A DNA stretch of 64,000 nt from Candidatus Heritagella gallinarum (GCA_904394685.1 CAJFNK010000063.1:1-64000), one strand, 5' to 3'. Shown: positions 43,070 to 54,480, numbered from the stretch's first letter. The notes: generated by a model from the sequence alone, not told the origin. A program made the numbers and translations.

Positions 43070-45625
43070 TTATTCTTCTGTTGGAGCATCCAAAGGCTCG
43101 GTTTCTTCTTCCACTTCGTTTTCTTCCGAAGTTTCCGCCTCCAGCTCCTCCTCGATTTCTTCGGTTTCGCCTTCTTCGTGCGGCGCACGGGACAGGGTTA
43201 CGACCTTATTGCCTTCGCCCACGATCTTCATCACCCGGACGCCCTTGCTCGGACGGGCGCAAACCCGGATGGAATTGGCCTGAATCCGGATAATGATACC
43301 ATCGGCAGAGATCAGGATAATATCGTCGTCCAGATCTACCACCTTGATAGCCGCCACATCGCCGTATTTGTCCACATGATAGTTCAGCAGGCCCTTACCG
43401 CCACGGCTCTGGAGCCGGTAATCCGAGATGGGGGAGAGGCGTCCATAGCCAGTTTCGGATACGGTCAGCACCAGGCCTCCTTCCCGCAGGATGGACATAC
43501 CGACAACGCAGTCGCCCTCTTTCAGCGTAATGGCCTTTACACCACGGGCCGTTCTGCCCATGGCTCTTACATCCGTTTCATTAAACCGGATCGCCATACC
43601 CTTACGGGTAGCAGCCAACAGCTCGTCGTTGCCGTTGGTCAGGCGCACCCAGCTCAAAGCGTCGCCTTCATCCAGATCAATAGCGATAACGCCGCCCTTA
43701 CGAGCCGTATTAAAGGCGCTCAGACTGGTGCGCTTGATGATACCGTTGCGGGTTACCATGACCAGATACTTGTCTTCTTCCATATCCGTTACTCGAATCA
43801 TGGATGTTACCTTTTCGCCGCTGGCAAGGGGCAGCAGGTTGGCAATGTTCATTCCCTTACTGGTGCGGGATCCCTCCGGCACTTCATAGGCCTTGAGACG
43901 GTATACCCTGCCCAGATCGGAGAAGAACATCACATAGTCGTGGTTGTTGAGGACGAACATCTCGGTTGCCACGTCCTCCTCCCGGCGGCTCATGCCGCTG
44001 ATTCCACGGCCGCCACGGCGCTGGGTGTGATAGGTATCCATCTTCTGGCGCTTCACATAGCCGGCTTCCGTCAGGGTGAGCACACATTCCTCGTCGGGAA
44101 TCAGATCTTCGATATCCACTTCGCCGCTGATAGCCGCAATCTCGGTACGGCGTTCATCAGCGTATTTTTTCTTCATAGCCTGGGCTTCTTCCTTGACAAT
44201 TGCCAGAATCCGCTCCTCGTTTCCAAGAATATCCAGATAATCGGCAATTTTAGCACGGATAGCGGCCAGTTCTTCCTCGATCTTCTGGCGCTCCAGTCCG
44301 GTAAGTTGTCCCAGACGCATCTGCACAATGGCCTGCGCCTGGATCTCGTCCAGCCCAAAGCGTTCGCACAGCCGCACTTTAGCTGTAGGCTGATCGGGGG
44401 AATTGCGGATGATGGCGATGACTTCATCGATAAAGTCAACCGCAATCTTGAGGCCTTCCAGAATATGCTCCCGCTCCTGCGCCTTTCGCAGGTCATACTG
44501 GGTGCGGCGGGTGATGACTTCTTCCTGGAAGCTGATATATTCCTTGAGCATCTGGATGAGGTTCAGCGTGCGGGGCTGTCCCTTCACAATCGCCAGCATG
44601 ATGACGCCAAAGGTGGTTTGCATCTGCGTATAGGAATACAGCTGGTTCAAAACGATTTGCGGAGAAGCGTCCCGCTTCACATCAATCACGATGTGCATAC
44701 CGTCACGGTCGGAGTGATCTTCCACATTGGAGATGCCTTCGATGCGCTTTTCCTTTACCAGATCGGCAATGCTTTCGATCAGGCGGGCTTTGTTCACCTG
44801 ATAGGGGATCTCCGTCACCACAATTTTAAAGCGGCCGTTTTTCTCCTCCTCGATTTCCGCACGGGCACGCACCGTGATGCGTCCACGTCCGGTAGCATAG
44901 GCGGCACGGATACCGCTGCGTCCCATAATCATGGCGCCGGTGGGGAAGTCAGGCCCCTTGATATATTCCATCACATCATCGAGCGTTGCGTCGGGATTAT
45001 CAATCAGGCAACACATACCGTCGATGACCTCTCCCATATTGTGGGGCGGGATATTGGTCGCCATACCGACGGCGATACCGGTGGAGCCATTGACCAGCAG
45101 ATTGGGGAAATGGCTGGGCAATACCTCCGGCTCTTTGAGGCGGTCGTCATAGTTGGGAGCAAAGTCCACGGTTTCCTTATCGATATCCGCCAGCATATCC
45201 ACCGAGAGCTTGCACATTCTGGCTTCGGTATAACGATAAGCAGCCGGCGGGTCGCCGTCCACAGAACCAAAGTTTCCGTGGCCGTCTACCAGCATATAGC
45301 GCATGGAAAAGTCCTGTGCCAGACGCACCAGTGCATCATACACGGATGCGTCGCCGTGGGGATGATACCGTCCCAGCACACTGCCGACGGTATCAGCGCA
45401 CTTACGATAGGGCTTTTCGGGCCAGAGGGAATTTTCATACATGGTGTACAGGATTCGTCTATGTACCGGTTTCAGTCCGTCCCGCACATCCGGCAGGGCA
45501 CGGGCGATGATAACCGACATGGAATAAGCCAGAAAGGAGTCTTTCATTTCCTTTTCCAGGTCAACCGGCACAATCCTGCTGTTCTCCTGTTCCTGCTGCT
45601 CCTGCAGCACTTGTGTTTCATCCAT
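43070..45625 (-). CDS. gyrA: DNA gyrase subunit A
   Basis: Breaks and rejoins DNA in the gyrase A2B2 complex. 851 residues. Active-site Tyr in AAYRYTEARM (about residue 125), a quinolone-region HPHGDASVYDALVRLAQ, a full C-terminal beta-pinwheel with the GyrA box QRRGGRG (about residue 535), essential for supercoiling, and an acidic Glu-rich tail. The start codon abuts the stop of the upstream gene (TAA|ATG), with AGGAAGGTG inside that gene, so translation is coupled. Two small membrane-protein genes separate it from gyrB. Confidence 0.97.
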   Translation of the reverse strand: MDETQVLQEQQEQENSRIVPVDLEKEMKDSFLAYSMSVIIARALPDVRDGLKPVHRRILYTMYENSLWPEKPYRKCADTVGSVLGRYHPHGDASVYDALVRLAQDFSMRYMLVDGHGNFGSVDGDPPAAYRYTEARMCKLSVDMLADIDKETVDFAPNYDDRLKEPEVLPSHFPNLLVNGSTGIAVGMATNIPPHNMGEVIDGMCCLIDNPDATLDDVMEYIKGPDFPTGAMIMGRSGIRAAYATGRGRITVRARAEIEEEKNGRFKIVVTEIPYQVNKARLIESIADLVKEKRIEGISNVEDHSDRDGMHIVIDVKRDASPQIVLNQLYSYTQMQTTFGVIMLAIVKGQPRTLNLIQMLKEYISFQEEVITRRTQYDLRKAQEREHILEGLKIAVDFIDEVIAIIRNSPDQPTAKVRLCERFGLDEIQAQAIVQMRLGQLTGLERQKIEEELAAIRAKIADYLDILGNEERILAIVKEEAQAMKKKYADERRTEIAAISGEVDIEDLIPDEECVLTLTEAGYVKRQKMDTYHTQRRGGRGISGMSRREEDVATEMFVLNNHDYVMFFSDLGRVYRLKAYEVPEGSRTSKGMNIANLLPLASGEKVTSMIRVTDMEEDKYLVMVTRNGIIKRTSLSAFNTARKGGVIAIDLDEGDALSWVRLTNGNDELLAATRKGMAIRFNETDVRAMGRTARGVKAITLKEGDCVVGMSILREGGLVLTVSETGYGRLSPISDYRLQSRGGKGLLNYHVDKYGDVAAIKVVDLDDDIILISADGIIIRIQANSIRVCARPSKGVRVMKIVGEGNKVVTLSRAPHEEGETEEIEEELEAETSEENEVEEETEPLDAPTEE

Positions 45626-46180
45626 TTAGCAGACACCTTCCTGCAAGTATTTTTCTTTCAGGGCCCGTTTCAGGAATTTCCGAACCCCTTTATATTCATC
45701 CATGGTCAGAACCCTTTTGGGAAGAAAGGTCAATTTTTGCCCTTCTTCCAAAAGGATTACCCGTTTATCTTCATAAGCCCGGCAGAGATTTCCGTATGGG
45801 ATATCCTCGCAACCATCCTCTGTGATAAATCGGATGCCCATGGGATCGATTTCCACATGGCTGGCCACCATCTTTTGATGGTCGTTAAAATAGCGAAACG
45901 CCCGTTTGCGGATAATATACGGCATACAGAAATCATAATACAGGCAGATTCCTACCCCCAGACACATTGCCAGAAAATACACCACATTGTTGTATTCATG
46001 GTATGGGTTAAAGTAGATTCTGCCCAGCAGAGAAGCCAGTATCAGCGCCATTCCAGCAGCACGGAAGAAAAACAGCTCCCAACGCCCGGTTTTTAATCTC
46101 CGGGCTGCTACCTGAAAATCTGCATAGTCATTACTGGTGATCAAATAGCTTTCCAACACATATTTTTCCTGCTCCTGCAT
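45626..46180 (-). CDS. YcxB-like membrane protein between gyrB and gyrA
   Basis: 184 residues: an N-terminal soluble part, two hydrophobic helices (about residues 38-56 and 66-88), then a cytoplasmic domain (HVEIDPMGIRFITEDGCEDIPYGNLCRAYEDKRVILL) typical of the YcxB-like C-terminal domain. Function unknown. The ATG 46180 has GGAGGGG 7 nt upstream; a TTG one codon earlier is also possible. The stop is directly followed by the gyrA ATG. Confidence 0.7.
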   Translation of the reverse strand: MQEQEKYVLESYLITSNDYADFQVAARRLKTGRWELFFFRAAGMALILASLLGRIYFNPYHEYNNVVYFLAMCLGVGICLYYDFCMPYIIRKRAFRYFNDHQKMVASHVEIDPMGIRFITEDGCEDIPYGNLCRAYEDKRVILLEEGQKLTFLPKRVLTMDEYKGVRKFLKRALKEKYLQEGVC

Positions 46181-46246
46181 CAAGGCGCCCCTCCTCTCTT
46201 TTCTTTTATCAAGTTTGGCCGGTTTTTCAGTATTTTATCCAATCAC

Positions 46247-46870
46247 TTACTCCCGTGGAGTGGTTCCTGAAATAATCATTGCCTGCACTTCCGGCAGGAC
46301 AGACGGTTCCACGCAGCGCAGCGGCAAAATCGCCATTTTCCCTTGATGGAACAATACCATGATATTCCCATACTGGGCACTTTGTGCGGTGCCATCCAGC
46401 GGGATCTCAAGTTCTTTTTCTCCATGTACCAACACAATGGCATCGGGATAGATCTCCATCGCCATTTCATCGCCTCTGGCCATTCTTCTCGAATGGCGGC
46501 GCAGCCCCAGCTCCGGAACTACCCACACAACGCCGATCAGCACCAGGGAAACCACGGCAAAGATCAGGGAGTTGGTATCGTGTCCGGTAAACCAGGATAC
46601 CAGGAAAACGACCATTGCCGCTGCCAGAATGACGGTTTCAACAATGGCACGGCTTCCGGTGGTTTTGATGAACCCGGTGTTTTTCAGGCACTGATAAATT
46701 TCTTCCTGCTTTAACACATAATTGAGCCGGATTCCGGTTTGCGGGTCTTCGTATACGGCGGCGTCATCATCGGCTACCAGCTCAGCTTCCGAGCCGTCCC
46801 ATTCCAGCTCCTCGCCGTTTTCCTCCTGGTCTTCCTGTTCTTTTGTTTCCAAATCTCGGTCATAATCCAT
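46247..46870 (-). CDS. Membrane protein with acidic N-terminus, between gyrB and gyrA
   Basis: 207 residues. A very acidic first 45 residues (ETKEQEDQEENGEELEWDGSE...), a segment resembling the next gene (LKQEEIYQCLKNTGF), two hydrophobic helices (about 78-96 and 104-122), then a domain (MEIYPDAIVLVHGEKELEIPLDGTAQSAQYGNIMVLF) parallel to the YcxB-like domain of its neighbour. The two are probably distant paralogues. Function unknown. Its ATG has no good Shine-Dalgarno nearby; a strong AAAGGAGG lies beyond a hairpin (46883-46917). Confidence 0.65.
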   Translation of the reverse strand: MDYDRDLETKEQEDQEENGEELEWDGSEAELVADDDAAVYEDPQTGIRLNYVLKQEEIYQCLKNTGFIKTTGSRAIVETVILAAAMVVFLVSWFTGHDTNSLIFAVVSLVLIGVVWVVPELGLRRHSRRMARGDEMAMEIYPDAIVLVHGEKELEIPLDGTAQSAQYGNIMVLFHQGKMAILPLRCVEPSVLPEVQAMIISGTTPRE

Positions 46871-46882
46871 ATGCGATCCGAT

Positions 46883-46917
46883 GCACAGCCTCTGGAAGGC
46901 TGTGCTTTTCCTCCTTT
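46883..46917 (-). promoter_or_regulatory. Hairpin separating a strong Shine-Dalgarno from its start codon
   Basis: On the reverse strand AAAGGAGG (46917-46910) is followed by the perfect stem GCACAGCCT/AGGCTGTGC (46905-46883), then 12 bases to the ATG at 46870. Folding of the stem would bring the ribosome site to about 16 nt from the ATG. It could also be an RNA-processing hairpin after gyrB. Confidence 0.45.
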
Positions 46918-46937
46918 TCTATATCATCAGATTCGGG

Positions 46938-49064
<2,127 letters not shown>

Positions 49065-49091
49065 TTAGCTGCTAATTTGAAATCGTTTTTT

Positions 49092-49120
49092 ATTATAGCA
49101 CAAATCCCATAAAAACACAA
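49092..49120 (-). promoter_or_regulatory. gyrB promoter
   Basis: Reverse strand -35 TTGTGT (49120-49115), 17-bp spacer ending TGC, -10 TATAAT (49097-49092): an extended -10 promoter about 200 bp before the gyrB start. Confidence 0.65.
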
Positions 49121-49121
49121 C

Positions 49122-49146
49122 AAAAGACGGCAGATTGCCGTCTTTT
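49122..49146. terminator. Terminator at the end of the dnaA-to-49221 gene run
   Basis: Perfect 11-bp stem AAAAGACGGCA / TGCCGTCTTTT with a 3-base loop, T-tract on the reverse strand. Confidence 0.8.
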
Positions 49147-49220
49147 GGATTGCAGAAAAATTGAACAAAATGCAAGTTCAAAGGAAGATACTTCCAACCC
49201 ATCTTTCCAAGCAGATGTTT

Positions 49221-49622
49221 TCAAAGAACACGGGTCTGGCTCAGATCTTCCGGCTGGTTCTCTGTTTTCGGAGGCATTGTTCTTGGAGCCTGCGGCGGCG
49301 TATTCTCGGCACGGCGCAACACCGGCTTTTTCAGCTGGACACAAAACAGCGAGAGAATATAAAACACCAGAAACGGCGCCAGCACCGCCAACACCGACCA
49401 TAGAGTGGGTGTTTCCAGCCAAAACATCGTCCCCATCAGAATCAGGGCGCTGAGAATAATCGCAACAAAGGCGCTGATCAGTACAGCGCTCGACAATATC
49501 ACATTGGAAATCCCACGGCATTTTTGGCAACGATATTCTCCCCGGCGGCGCAGCCCCCAGGTCATCATCAGGTTGACCTTCTGCCCGCAATACGGACAGA
49601 CCGCACGTCCAAACATCTTCAT
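49221..49622 (-). CDS. Zinc-ribbon membrane protein of unknown function
   Basis: 133 residues: N-terminal zinc ribbon CPYCGQKVNLM...CQKCRGIS, two hydrophobic helices (about residues 42-64 and 72-95), and a Pro-rich, polar tail (ENTPPQAPRTMPPKTENQPED). The start has GGAGG 7 nt upstream. It is the last gene of the dnaA-dnaN-recF-remB run, before a terminator. Function unknown. Confidence 0.65.
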   Translation of the reverse strand: MKMFGRAVCPYCGQKVNLMMTWGLRRRGEYRCQKCRGISNVILSSAVLISAFVAIILSALILMGTMFWLETPTLWSVLAVLAPFLVFYILSLFCVQLKKPVLRRAENTPPQAPRTMPPKTENQPEDLSQTRVL

Positions 49623-49656
49623 AGAAGTTCCTCCAGTTCTTTGATAATAGCCGCTT

Positions 49657-49929
49657 TTAGAGATTGGAAAGCCCCTCTACAAACCCCGTGCGTTTGAGAA
49701 GGGTGGTAGTTGAAATCTGAGAGATATAAACGGTCGTCACGCCATTTTCATCGCAGCAAAGCACAAAGGATTTAGGCATTTCCATGGAAACATTGACAAC
49801 CCGCCCGTTTTTCTGAGCATCCGCCAGATACTCCCTCGAAATTTTGGAAATCGTCGAAGTTTCCAAATCGAAAATCCCAATGATTTCATCCATTTTTATC
49901 ACAGTATCCTGTCCCAAATGCAGATACAT
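49657..49929 (-). CDS. remB: RemB/DUF370 family protein
   Basis: 90 residues of the DUF370 family: MYLHLGQDTVIKMDEIIGIFDLE, the typical N-terminus, and CDENGVTTVYISQISTTTLLKR. In B. subtilis the homologue RemB (YaaB) sits at the same place between recF and gyrB and takes part in regulation of biofilm matrix genes; here only position and sequence support the name. It follows recF by 26 bp. Confidence 0.88.
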   Translation of the reverse strand: MYLHLGQDTVIKMDEIIGIFDLETSTISKISREYLADAQKNGRVVNVSMEMPKSFVLCCDENGVTTVYISQISTTTLLKRTGFVEGLSNL

Positions 49930-49955
49930 AGAGCCTCTCTTTCTGCGCCCATCTC

Positions 49956-51071
49956 TCAGCGCCCCTCACACACCACTCCGTCTTCCACCAGAAACACCCT
50001 GCCTTTTTCCAAAAGGCGCAGGCTTTCGGGGTCACAACAGGTAATAAAAATCTGCCTGCCCTCCAGATGGTTCAGCAGATATCCCTGACGGCCGGCATCC
50101 AATTCGCTCATCACATCGTCCAAAAGCACCACCGGCGCTTCGCCCATCACCTGCTCCAGCACCGAAGCCTCTGCCAACTTTAAGGCCAGCACCACCGAGC
50201 GCTGCTGCCCCTGTGAACCAAAAATGCGTGCAGGCGTCCCGTTCAGCGTCAGCAAAAGGTCATCCCGATGTGGGCCAACGGTGGTAAAACCAGCGGCCAG
50301 ATCGTCCCTGCGGCAGCGGGAAAGCGCCTGCAACAGAGCCGCCCCATAATCGGACGACGAGGTATCTTTCGCTGCGCCGGTCATCTGATACTCCATTCCA
50401 ATCGCTTCGCTTGCCCTGGAAATCCCGTGATAGATTTCCTCGGCAGCCGGCCGGAGCCTGCGGGTATATCGCATCCGCTCCCCCATGACTGCGCCACCAA
50501 AGCCCGCCAGCCGTTCATCCCAGATCTCCAGCGTATCCAGCAGCTCCCGATGGCGGGGGATATCCTTGAGCAGGGTGTTCCGCTGCTGAAGCGTCCGGGT
50601 ATACTGATTCAAAAGCGTGGCATAAGAAGGATGGATCTGACAGATCGCTCCATCCAGAAACGCACGCCGTTCAGAAGGGCCGTCTTTCACCAGAGAAAGA
50701 TGCTCCGGCGAAAACACCACCGCACAGAAGGCCCCCACCAGAGAGGAGGCGGTTTTGCGGTTTACGCCGTTTAACACTGCGCTGCGCCGGCCATTGCGGA
50801 TTTTCAGCTGGGCTTCCTGTTCCCGTCCGCCGCCAAAAAACTTCATGCAAAGAGAAGCTGCTTCGGCGGCTTCTCCCGCCTGCATCCGAACCAGATCCCC
50901 ATCCCTTGCGCCACGAAAGGAGTGGCCACCGGTAAACAGCCACAAGCCTTCCAGCAGATTGGTTTTCCCCTGGGCATTGCTGCCGCAAATCACATTCACC
51001 CCGTCGGTCGGGACAAAGGAACCGGTTTTTAGGTTGCGGTAATTTTCAAACGAAAGCTCTGTAACCCTCAC
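49956..51071 (-). CDS. recF: DNA replication/repair protein RecF
   Basis: SMC-like ATPase that loads RecA at gaps. 371 residues: Walker [15 protein letters not shown] (about residue 30), ABC signature-like [17 protein letters not shown] (about 300), Walker [13 protein letters not shown]. The start is GTG 51071, overlapping the yaaA stop (GTGA) by 4 nt; the longer frame to 51149 lies within yaaA. Part of the conserved dnaA-dnaN-yaaA-recF run. Confidence 0.95.
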   Translation of the reverse strand: MRVTELSFENYRNLKTGSFVPTDGVNVICGSNAQGKTNLLEGLWLFTGGHSFRGARDGDLVRMQAGEAAEAASLCMKFFGGGREQEAQLKIRNGRRSAVLNGVNRKTASSLVGAFCAVVFSPEHLSLVKDGPSERRAFLDGAICQIHPSYATLLNQYTRTLQQRNTLLKDIPRHRELLDTLEIWDERLAGFGGAVMGERMRYTRRLRPAAEEIYHGISRASEAIGMEYQMTGAAKDTSSSDYGAALLQALSRCRRDDLAAGFTTVGPHRDDLLLTLNGTPARIFGSQGQQRSVVLALKLAEASVLEQVMGEAPVVLLDDVMSELDAGRQGYLLNHLEGRQIFITCCDPESLRLLEKGRVFLVEDGVVCEGR

Positions 51072-51283
51072 GCACCTGTCACCCGGTAACTGATCCCGGC
51101 AAACACCGCTGTATCGCCGGGACGCATTTTTTTGCCACGCATCGTACACACTTCTCCGTTTACCAGAACTTCCCCGTTCTGGATAGACACCTTGGCCTGG
51201 CCGCCGGTTTCAAAAGCGCCGGCCAGCTTTAACAGGGCGTCCAAACGGATAAACTCGGTATCAATCTGGATCATTTCTTCCAT
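51068..51283 (-). CDS. yaaA: S4 domain RNA-binding protein YaaA (RlbA)
   Basis: 71-residue single S4 domain: [22 protein letters not shown], then [23 protein letters not shown]. Small RNA-binding protein conserved between dnaN and recF in Firmicutes; role in ribosome biogenesis is suggested in the literature by name only. ATG 51283 is used; the frame also contains an ATG at 51274. Overlaps recF by 4 nt. Confidence 0.9.
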   Translation of the reverse strand: MEEMIQIDTEFIRLDALLKLAGAFETGGQAKVSIQNGEVLVNGEVCTMRGKKMRPGDTAVFAGISYRVTGA

Positions 51284-51353
51284 CGTGTAGTTTCTTTCCT
51301 TTCTACATTTATTATACACAGTGTATAAATTTAAGAATATACAAATAGTATAA

Positions 51354-52472
51354 TTAGAATTCTTCTGATTTCAGCCGCACCGGCAACACCAGGAACAGGT
51401 AGGATTCTCCTTCTTTTGGAAGGACTTTCATCGGAGAAACGGGACCATTCAGCACGACCCGAACCTCATCACTCTCGGTATTGCGAAGGGCATCTAACAA
51501 ATACCGGTTGTTGAATCCGATTTCCACCCGCCCGCCGGTGATCTGGCAGGAAAGCTGGTCGTTTGCACGCCCAATAGCAGTGGAACAGAAAATTTTGATT
51601 TCGTTTTCTTCAAATATACATCTCACCGGACTTTTCAGCCGATCGGTAATCAGCAATGAAACACGCTCCACACTTTCAATAAAAGAACGTGTTTTTACAA
51701 CCACTTCTGTGGAGCCGGACGCAGGAATTGCCGCTTTATAATCCAGAAACTCCCCTTCCAACAAACTGGAAAGTACTGTGTAATTTCCAATCTGGAAGAT
51801 TACATGGCGTCTTCCCACCGAAATTACTAAAGTTTCAGATTCCTCTTTGTCATCTTTTAACAGTTTCAAAACCTCAGACAACGTTTTTCCAGGAACCACA
51901 AATTTCAAATCCCCATCAAACCCAACCGGTTCTGTCCGCATGGCCAGCCGGTATCCGTCCACCGAAACCACCCGAAGCTGGGCGCCGGAAATTTCAAACA
52001 GGCTGCCGGTATGAACTGGTTTGGAGTCGTTATCTGATACCGCAAACAAGGTTTGGCGAATCATGCTTTTTAATAAAGACTGTGAAATTTCTAGTTGAGT
52101 GGTGTCTGATACCGAAGGAAACTCCGGGAATTCCTCTGCCGGGATTCCAATCAATGAAAACTCACTTGCGCCGCTATGAATAACCGCTACATTTTTTTCA
52201 TCAACCGAAATCGAAAGGTTTTCTCCGGGCGAGCGCCGAACAATATCACCAAAAAGGCGGGCGCTTAAAACCGCACGTCCTTCTTCTTCCACCTGCGCCT
52301 CAATTTTAGTGGTCATTCCCAACTCCAGATCATACGCACTCAGCGTAAGATGTTTTCCGGAAGCGGAAAGCAAAATTCCTTCCAACGCTGGAACCGTTGA
52401 TTTTGCAGAAACCGCCCGTTGAATATTCAACACTGCTTCCGCCAGATCCTTCGGAGAAAGCGTAACCTTCAT
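51354..52472 (-). CDS. dnaN: DNA polymerase III beta subunit (sliding clamp)
   Basis: 372 residues, the standard three-domain clamp. N-terminus [33 protein letters not shown], conserved [23 protein letters not shown] in the middle and [10 protein letters not shown]...[12 protein letters not shown]...YLVLPVR-type end (here [10 protein letters not shown]), which forms the partner-binding pocket. Separated from dnaA by the 307-bp origin region, as in B. subtilis. Confidence 0.97.
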   Translation of the reverse strand: MKVTLSPKDLAEAVLNIQRAVSAKSTVPALEGILLSASGKHLTLSAYDLELGMTTKIEAQVEEEGRAVLSARLFGDIVRRSPGENLSISVDEKNVAVIHSGASEFSLIGIPAEEFPEFPSVSDTTQLEISQSLLKSMIRQTLFAVSDNDSKPVHTGSLFEISGAQLRVVSVDGYRLAMRTEPVGFDGDLKFVVPGKTLSEVLKLLKDDKEESETLVISVGRRHVIFQIGNYTVLSSLLEGEFLDYKAAIPASGSTEVVVKTRSFIESVERVSLLITDRLKSPVRCIFEENEIKIFCSTAIGRANDQLSCQITGGRVEIGFNNRYLLDALRNTESDEVRVVLNGPVSPMKVLPKEGESYLFLVLPVRLKSEEF

Positions 52473-52520
52473 AATCGGATACCTGCCTTTCTATAGGAGA
52501 GATATCATATCTCGTATATT

Positions 52521-52544
52521 TAGAATTAGTAGTAGAGGGGCCGG
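52521..52544. promoter_or_regulatory. DnaA-trio element with GC cluster (basal unwinding site)
   Basis: TAG-AAT-TAG-TAG-TAG (52521-52535) is followed directly by AGGGGCCGG (52536-52544). Read on the dnaA strand this is a GC cluster then CTACTACTAATTCTA, the order described for B. subtilis DnaA-trios, where DnaA opens the helix. Confidence 0.75.
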
Positions 52545-52724
52545 AAAAGTTGAATTCTCCCGCAAACCCCGAAAAGCCTGAACAAAATGAATTTTTATGC
52601 AAAGAGAACATGTTGACAAAATCAGGAAAAATCAATTTGTCGCTCATATCAAATCGAAAAAGTTGAAAACTCGGTGGGGAAAGTTTAAAACAAGTGGAAA
52701 GAGGAAAACGGGTGAAAATTCCAC

Positions 52725-52746
52725 TTATCCACAAAAATGTGAATAA
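52725..52746. promoter_or_regulatory. Two inverted DnaA boxes
   Basis: TTATCCACA (52725-52733, perfect consensus) and TGTGAATAA (52738-52746, TTATTCACA on the other strand), four bases apart. Together with flanking CCAC/GTGG they form an almost perfect 13-bp palindrome just after dnaA. Confidence 0.85.
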
Positions 52747-52779
52747 GTGGAATGGTTTTAAACTTTCTATAAAAGAATT

Positions 52780-54093
52780 TTAACGATCCCGGATATTCTT
52801 GATAATGTCCTCGATCGTGGCCTTTGTGCGTGGGTCTTTGACCATGTTTTTTTCTACCTGCTGTGTGGCATACACCACGGTAGAGTGATCTCTGCCGCCA
52901 AACTCCTCGCCGATAGAAGCCATGGGAAGCTGTGTGATATCACGCACCACATACATGGCAATCTGGCGGGCGTTGGAAACGGCGGCGTTCCGCTTGGCAG
53001 AACGGATATCATCGGGGGAAACCCCAAAGGTACGCCCGACTTCCTCGATGATCTTTTCGATCGTCACCGGTGCGGGCTGATCGTTATTGATGATATCGCT
53101 GATGGCGGCCTGTGCCGTATTGATACTGGGGGTTTTCCCTTCCAGCAGATGATAGGCTTTCAGCTTTTTGACGGCGCCTTCCAGCTGACGGATATTGCTC
53201 TTGAGTTTGTTTGCGATGTATTCGCACACATTGTCCGGAACGACCAGATCGAGCAGCTCCGCTTTACGCTTGATAATGGCAATGCGGGTTTCAAAATCCG
53301 GCGGCTGGATATCGGCGGTCAAACCCCACTCAAAGCGGGTTTTGAGCCGGTCTTCCAGCGTGGCGATATCCTTGGGGGGGCGGTCCGAGGTGAGGACGAT
53401 CTGTTTTTTGGACTCATAGAGCGTATTGAATGTATGGAAGAATTCTTCCTGCGTGGATTCTTTGCCGGCGATAAACTGAATATCGTCCACCAGCAGTGCG
53501 TCTGCCTGACGGTATTTCTGGCGGAACTCCGGGGTAGTACCCTTGCGGATGGCTTCGATGATCTCGTTGGTAAAATCATCGCCCTTGATATAGATGATAT
53601 TCATGTCCGGGAAGGACTTGGAGATCTCGTTGCAAATGGCATAGAGCAGGTGCGTCTTTCCAAGGCCAGAGTTGCCGTAGATAAACAGCGGGTTATAAAG
53701 CGCTGCCGGCTTTGTGGCAACCGCCATCGAGGCCGCATGGGCAAATTTGTTGGAGGGGCCTACGATATAGGTATCAAAGGTAAATTCATAGTCATCGCTT
53801 TTCCGCTCTCCGTCGGGCTTGCTCTTTTCGTCTGAGAGTTCCTCTGGGGTACAGAGCAGAATTTCAATTCCAGAACCGAAAATTTCGCCGAACGCTTCTG
53901 TTAACAACTCCGAATAGCAGCGGGTCAGTGTCTGCTTGTGGAATTCGTTGGGAACTTCGAGTGTAGCAACTCCCTTTGAAAAATCCAGCGAGATCGGTTT
54001 GATCCTGCTGATCCAAGAATTATAGGCGACTTCTGTGATGTGTTTTTTGCAGTAATCACAAATCAGCCCCCATGCTTCCATAAAAGATTCCAT
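52780..54093 (-). CDS. dnaA: Chromosomal replication initiator DnaA
   Basis: 437 residues. Domain I (ESFMEAWGLICDYCKKHITEVAYNSWIS), short linker, AAA+ domain with Walker A GNSGLGKTHLLYA (about residue 143), Walker B LLVDDIQFIAGKEST, and a C-terminal DnaA-box-binding domain with GGRDHSTVVYATQQVE. I chose ATG 54093, with GGA/AAGGG upstream at 7-13 nt; the frame starts 19 codons earlier but ATGs there lack spacing. The promoter is at 54167-54195. Its direction sets the leftward replichore. Confidence 0.96.
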   Translation of the reverse strand: MESFMEAWGLICDYCKKHITEVAYNSWISRIKPISLDFSKGVATLEVPNEFHKQTLTRCYSELLTEAFGEIFGSGIEILLCTPEELSDEKSKPDGERKSDDYEFTFDTYIVGPSNKFAHAASMAVATKPAALYNPLFIYGNSGLGKTHLLYAICNEISKSFPDMNIIYIKGDDFTNEIIEAIRKGTTPEFRQKYRQADALLVDDIQFIAGKESTQEEFFHTFNTLYESKKQIVLTSDRPPKDIATLEDRLKTRFEWGLTADIQPPDFETRIAIIKRKAELLDLVVPDNVCEYIANKLKSNIRQLEGAVKKLKAYHLLEGKTPSINTAQAAISDIINNDQPAPVTIEKIIEEVGRTFGVSPDDIRSAKRNAAVSNARQIAMYVVRDITQLPMASIGEEFGGRDHSTVVYATQQVEKNMVKDPRTKATIEDIIKNIRDR

Positions 54094-54166
54094 TATTATT
54101 TCCATCCCTTCTATCCGGAACAGGCCGGCTGTTTCTTCATCTTGTTTCATGAGGTCGTTTGAAGAT

Positions 54167-54195
54167 ATACTAACATATTTTCAACAATAAATCAA
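54167..54195 (-). promoter_or_regulatory. dnaA promoter
   Basis: Reverse strand -35 TTGATT (54195-54190), 17-bp spacer, -10 TAGTAT (54172-54167), about 74 bp before the dnaA start. Confidence 0.5.
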
Positions 54196-54480
54196 TTTTT
54201 ACGGTTTAAAAAACCCGAAATTTTCAACGGTTCGCATTGTGAAAAACAACAAAATCTGAAAAACGGCAAATAAAGAGCCTTCTGAACGGTGCGAGCGTAA
54301 AAATAATTGGATGACAGCCCCCAAAATCACAAGAAAAAGAAAGAGAAAACCTGACGGAAAAACAGTTCCTTTTTGTGCGATTTTGTGTTATAGTAAATAA
54401 GGAAAAGAAAACAAGAGGCAAAAGAATCGATTTCCTTTGAAAAAGTAGCGGGGGAAACCCTGATTTTTCTGATATTTTGG

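Larger units (their letters stand above)
52473..52779. other. Chromosomal replication origin (oriC), dnaA-dnaN intergenic region
   Basis: 307 bp, A/T-rich, in the position of the B. subtilis unwinding region. From the dnaA side: two inverted DnaA boxes (52725-52746), a repeated CGRAAAAGTTGAA-type element (52655 and 52542), a weaker box TTATGCAAA (52595-52603), a GC cluster and trinucleotide repeats (52521-52544), and a short A/T-rich stretch with palindrome GAGATAT-C-ATATCTC (52499-52513) before dnaN. Confidence 0.85.

Noticed and set aside
43178..46096. 972-codon open frame antisense to gyrA and its neighbour
   Set aside because: Composition is that of a reverse-complement shadow (His, Gln and Ile rich), it has no ribosome site, and it fully overlaps a certain gyrA.
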